The position numbers were made by a program, and so were the translations under genes. Positions 7,033-8,171 of a stretch of DNA of 8,171 nt are shown here, piece after piece (the first letter of the stretch is position 1; each line of letters begins with the position of its first letter). Under the pieces are notes generated by a model, which was not told the origin of the DNA, searched no databases, and saw nothing but the letters and a program-made list of their open reading frames with translations. This DNA comes from Candidatus Sulfotelmatobacter sp. (GTDB lineage: Bacteria > Acidobacteriota > Terriglobia > Terriglobales > Acidobacteriaceae): NCBI GenBank assembly GCA_030049565.1, contig JASIKQ010000698.1:1-8171 (forward strand). Direction: 5' to 3'.

Positions 7033-8171
7033 TCAAGGCATCGTTCGGCGGAATAAGAATAAAGCCCCTCTAAGATTCCCCGGTGTTCTTCCAATCTCCT
7101 CCTCTGAGCGCAACTGCAGGCCGTCGCGCACCCTCATGACACCTACCAGTTCGTAGTTCTGTGCGAGATATCTCTTAGCCCAAACAATGATGGCCGTTTC
7201 GGACCGCGGTCGAATCTCCCAGTCCCAAGCAAACACCACGTATTCGGGCTGAGCAGCCTCGATTTCCGAAATGGCTTCCTGTTGCATGGTGGCAGCGTAC
7301 TTTTGCTCTTCCGTCAGGCTATAGCCGTAGAGGTAGCCAGTAGCTGAGCGGCGTCGCGAATAAAAGAGGATCTGCGGTTCGGAGCCGAGCACGGCGATGC
7401 GTGCTGTCGGAGAAGAGTGCTGCTGGATGTAATTGGCGACGACAATGGATTCAGCGAAGGGATCGTCGGGATAGACGTAGTGGCTAGCTGAAAGGGAATC
7501 CGCCTGGAAGAAGAAATACGCGTCTTGGTACAGGGAGCTCGCAAAGGCAATCACGAAGGCTACTACCGCAGCGTAGTGCAGAACTGCACGCTTGCCATCA
7601 TCAGCCAAGTCGGAGGCGGAGCTGACGGCAAGTCCGCCAAGCAGCGAGACCACAGGCAGCAGCAAAATGAAGTAATGCCTGCGGAAATAAAGACCGGGAG
7701 AAACGGCCAGGCACGAAAAGAACAAAAGCCCCAGTACAAAGTCCGCGTGAGCCCGTGCCTTGCGGCTCCATAGAAAACTGGTCAGGCCCAAAGCAGCGAG
7801 AAGCCACAAGGCGATCGCCGAGAGGGAAGCCTCGGAGAAGTTCTTGACAAAAAGTCGCCAGCCATCCGACGCACTGAGGTTGGTTCCGTATTGGTAGGCG
7901 TAGGAAAAAGTCCAGAACCAGAACTTGGCGAAAACTCCGGCACGCCACAGCACCAGGCACGTGACGGCGAAAGGCACAACTGCGCCTGCGACAAACCAGA
8001 TCAGCCGGCGAACCGAACTCCGCAGCTTCTGCTGGCTCCAACCGCCAGCGCTCAACACGTACAGGGCACCGAACAGTCCAAACGCAGCGCCCGGTTGTTT
8101 CATGATGAAGGCCAATCCCAGGAGCACGCCGGCAAAGAACGTCTTCCGATCACTCTGGTCGTCGATCGCCT
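7033..8171 (-). CDS. GT39-like polytopic glycosyltransferase, C-terminal part (5' end outside window)
   Basis: The minus-strand frame is open from the right edge to TGA at 7035-7033. It reads ...DRKTFFAGVLLGLAFIMKQPG before the GTG at 8127, so that GTG is internal. The FFAGVLLGLAFIMKQPG stretch is typical of the middle of PMT-type (GT39/ArnT-like) membrane glycosyltransferases, as is LYFRRHYFILLLPVVSLLGG in a later helix pair. After the last helix, a periplasmic C-terminal domain of roughly 130 residues contains ARIAVLGSEPQILFYSRRRSATGYLYGYSL, a pattern I associate with these enzymes, and ends RRTMP. The acidic catalytic loop would lie in the missing N-terminal half. Relatives use polyprenyl-phosphate sugars outside the cytoplasmic membrane; the acceptor is unknown. 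The next gene on this strand begins 92 nt downstream, or overlaps by 4 nt if its TTG start is used, so the two probably form one transcript. Confidence 0.78.
   Translation of the reverse strand, partial: AIDDQSDRKTFFAGVLLGLAFIMKQPGAAFGLFGALYVLSAGGWSQQKLRSSVRRLIWFVAGAVVPFAVTCLVLWRAGVFAKFWFWTFSYAYQYGTNLSASDGWRLFVKNFSEASLSAIALWLLAALGLTSFLWSRKARAHADFVLGLLFFSCLAVSPGLYFRRHYFILLLPVVSLLGGLAVSSASDLADDGKRAVLHYAAVVAFVIAFASSLYQDAYFFFQADSLSASHYVYPDDPFAESIVVANYIQQHSSPTARIAVLGSEPQILFYSRRRSATGYLYGYSLTEEQKYAATMQQEAISEIEAAQPEYVVFAWDWEIRPRSETAIIVWAKRYLAQNYELVGVMRVRDGLQLRSEEEIGRTPGNLRGALFLFRRTMP

Noticed and set aside
7031..7036. Perfect TTGACA on the minus strand as a -35 box for the SDQWDF gene
   Set aside because: No acceptable -10 box lies 16-18 nt downstream on that strand, and the hexamer is explained by the TTGA overlap at the upstream stop codon.
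6776..7156. Plus-strand open frame of 126 codons
   Set aside because: It lies opposite the minus-strand genes, its product is basic and Arg/Ser-rich with no recognisable domain, and it shows no start signal.

Overview
The window looks like chromosomal DNA from a soil-type bacterium of moderately high G+C. The mix of a CXXCH-rich multiheme cytochrome with polytopic GT-C-like membrane proteins would fit an Acidobacteriota (Terriglobia-like) genome. That assignment is inference from gene content; no rRNA or other phylogenetic marker is present. I see no tRNA, rRNA, CRISPR array, insertion sequence or phage gene.

Layout. (1) Positions 1-1073, plus strand: the 3' part of a secreted multiheme c-type cytochrome with seven visible heme-binding sites, running off the left edge. 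(2) 1084-2607, plus: a GT39/ArnT-like polytopic glycosyltransferase starting 10 nt after the cytochrome stop. (3) 2607-3932, plus: an 'AEDG' polytopic membrane protein, translationally coupled to the previous gene (TAATG overlap, strong ribosome binding site). (4) 3933-4096: a 164-nt spacer carrying short echoes of the genes upstream. (5) 4097-5426, plus: a tandem paralogue of gene 3, broken by a single-base frameshift near a CCCC run; removing one base restores a 442-residue protein against 441 for its sister. (6) 5465 to about 6940, minus: a different polytopic membrane protein with an SDQWDF loop motif. (7) 7033-8171, minus: the C-terminal part of a second GT39-like glycosyltransferase, running off the right edge.

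The plus-strand and minus-strand blocks converge at about 5427-5464. Five of the six genes are multi-span membrane proteins that look like GT-C-fold enzymes or relatives. Such enzymes use polyprenyl-phosphate-linked sugars and act on the outer face of the cytoplasmic membrane. No cytoplasmic sugar-nucleotide enzyme, flippase or polymerase is visible, so the acceptor (lipid, polysaccharide or protein) cannot be read from this window. The main points of interest are the duplication and frameshift history of genes 3 and 4, and the tight linkage of a secreted multiheme cytochrome to membrane glycosyltransferases. I did not find a clearly new defence or mobile system.
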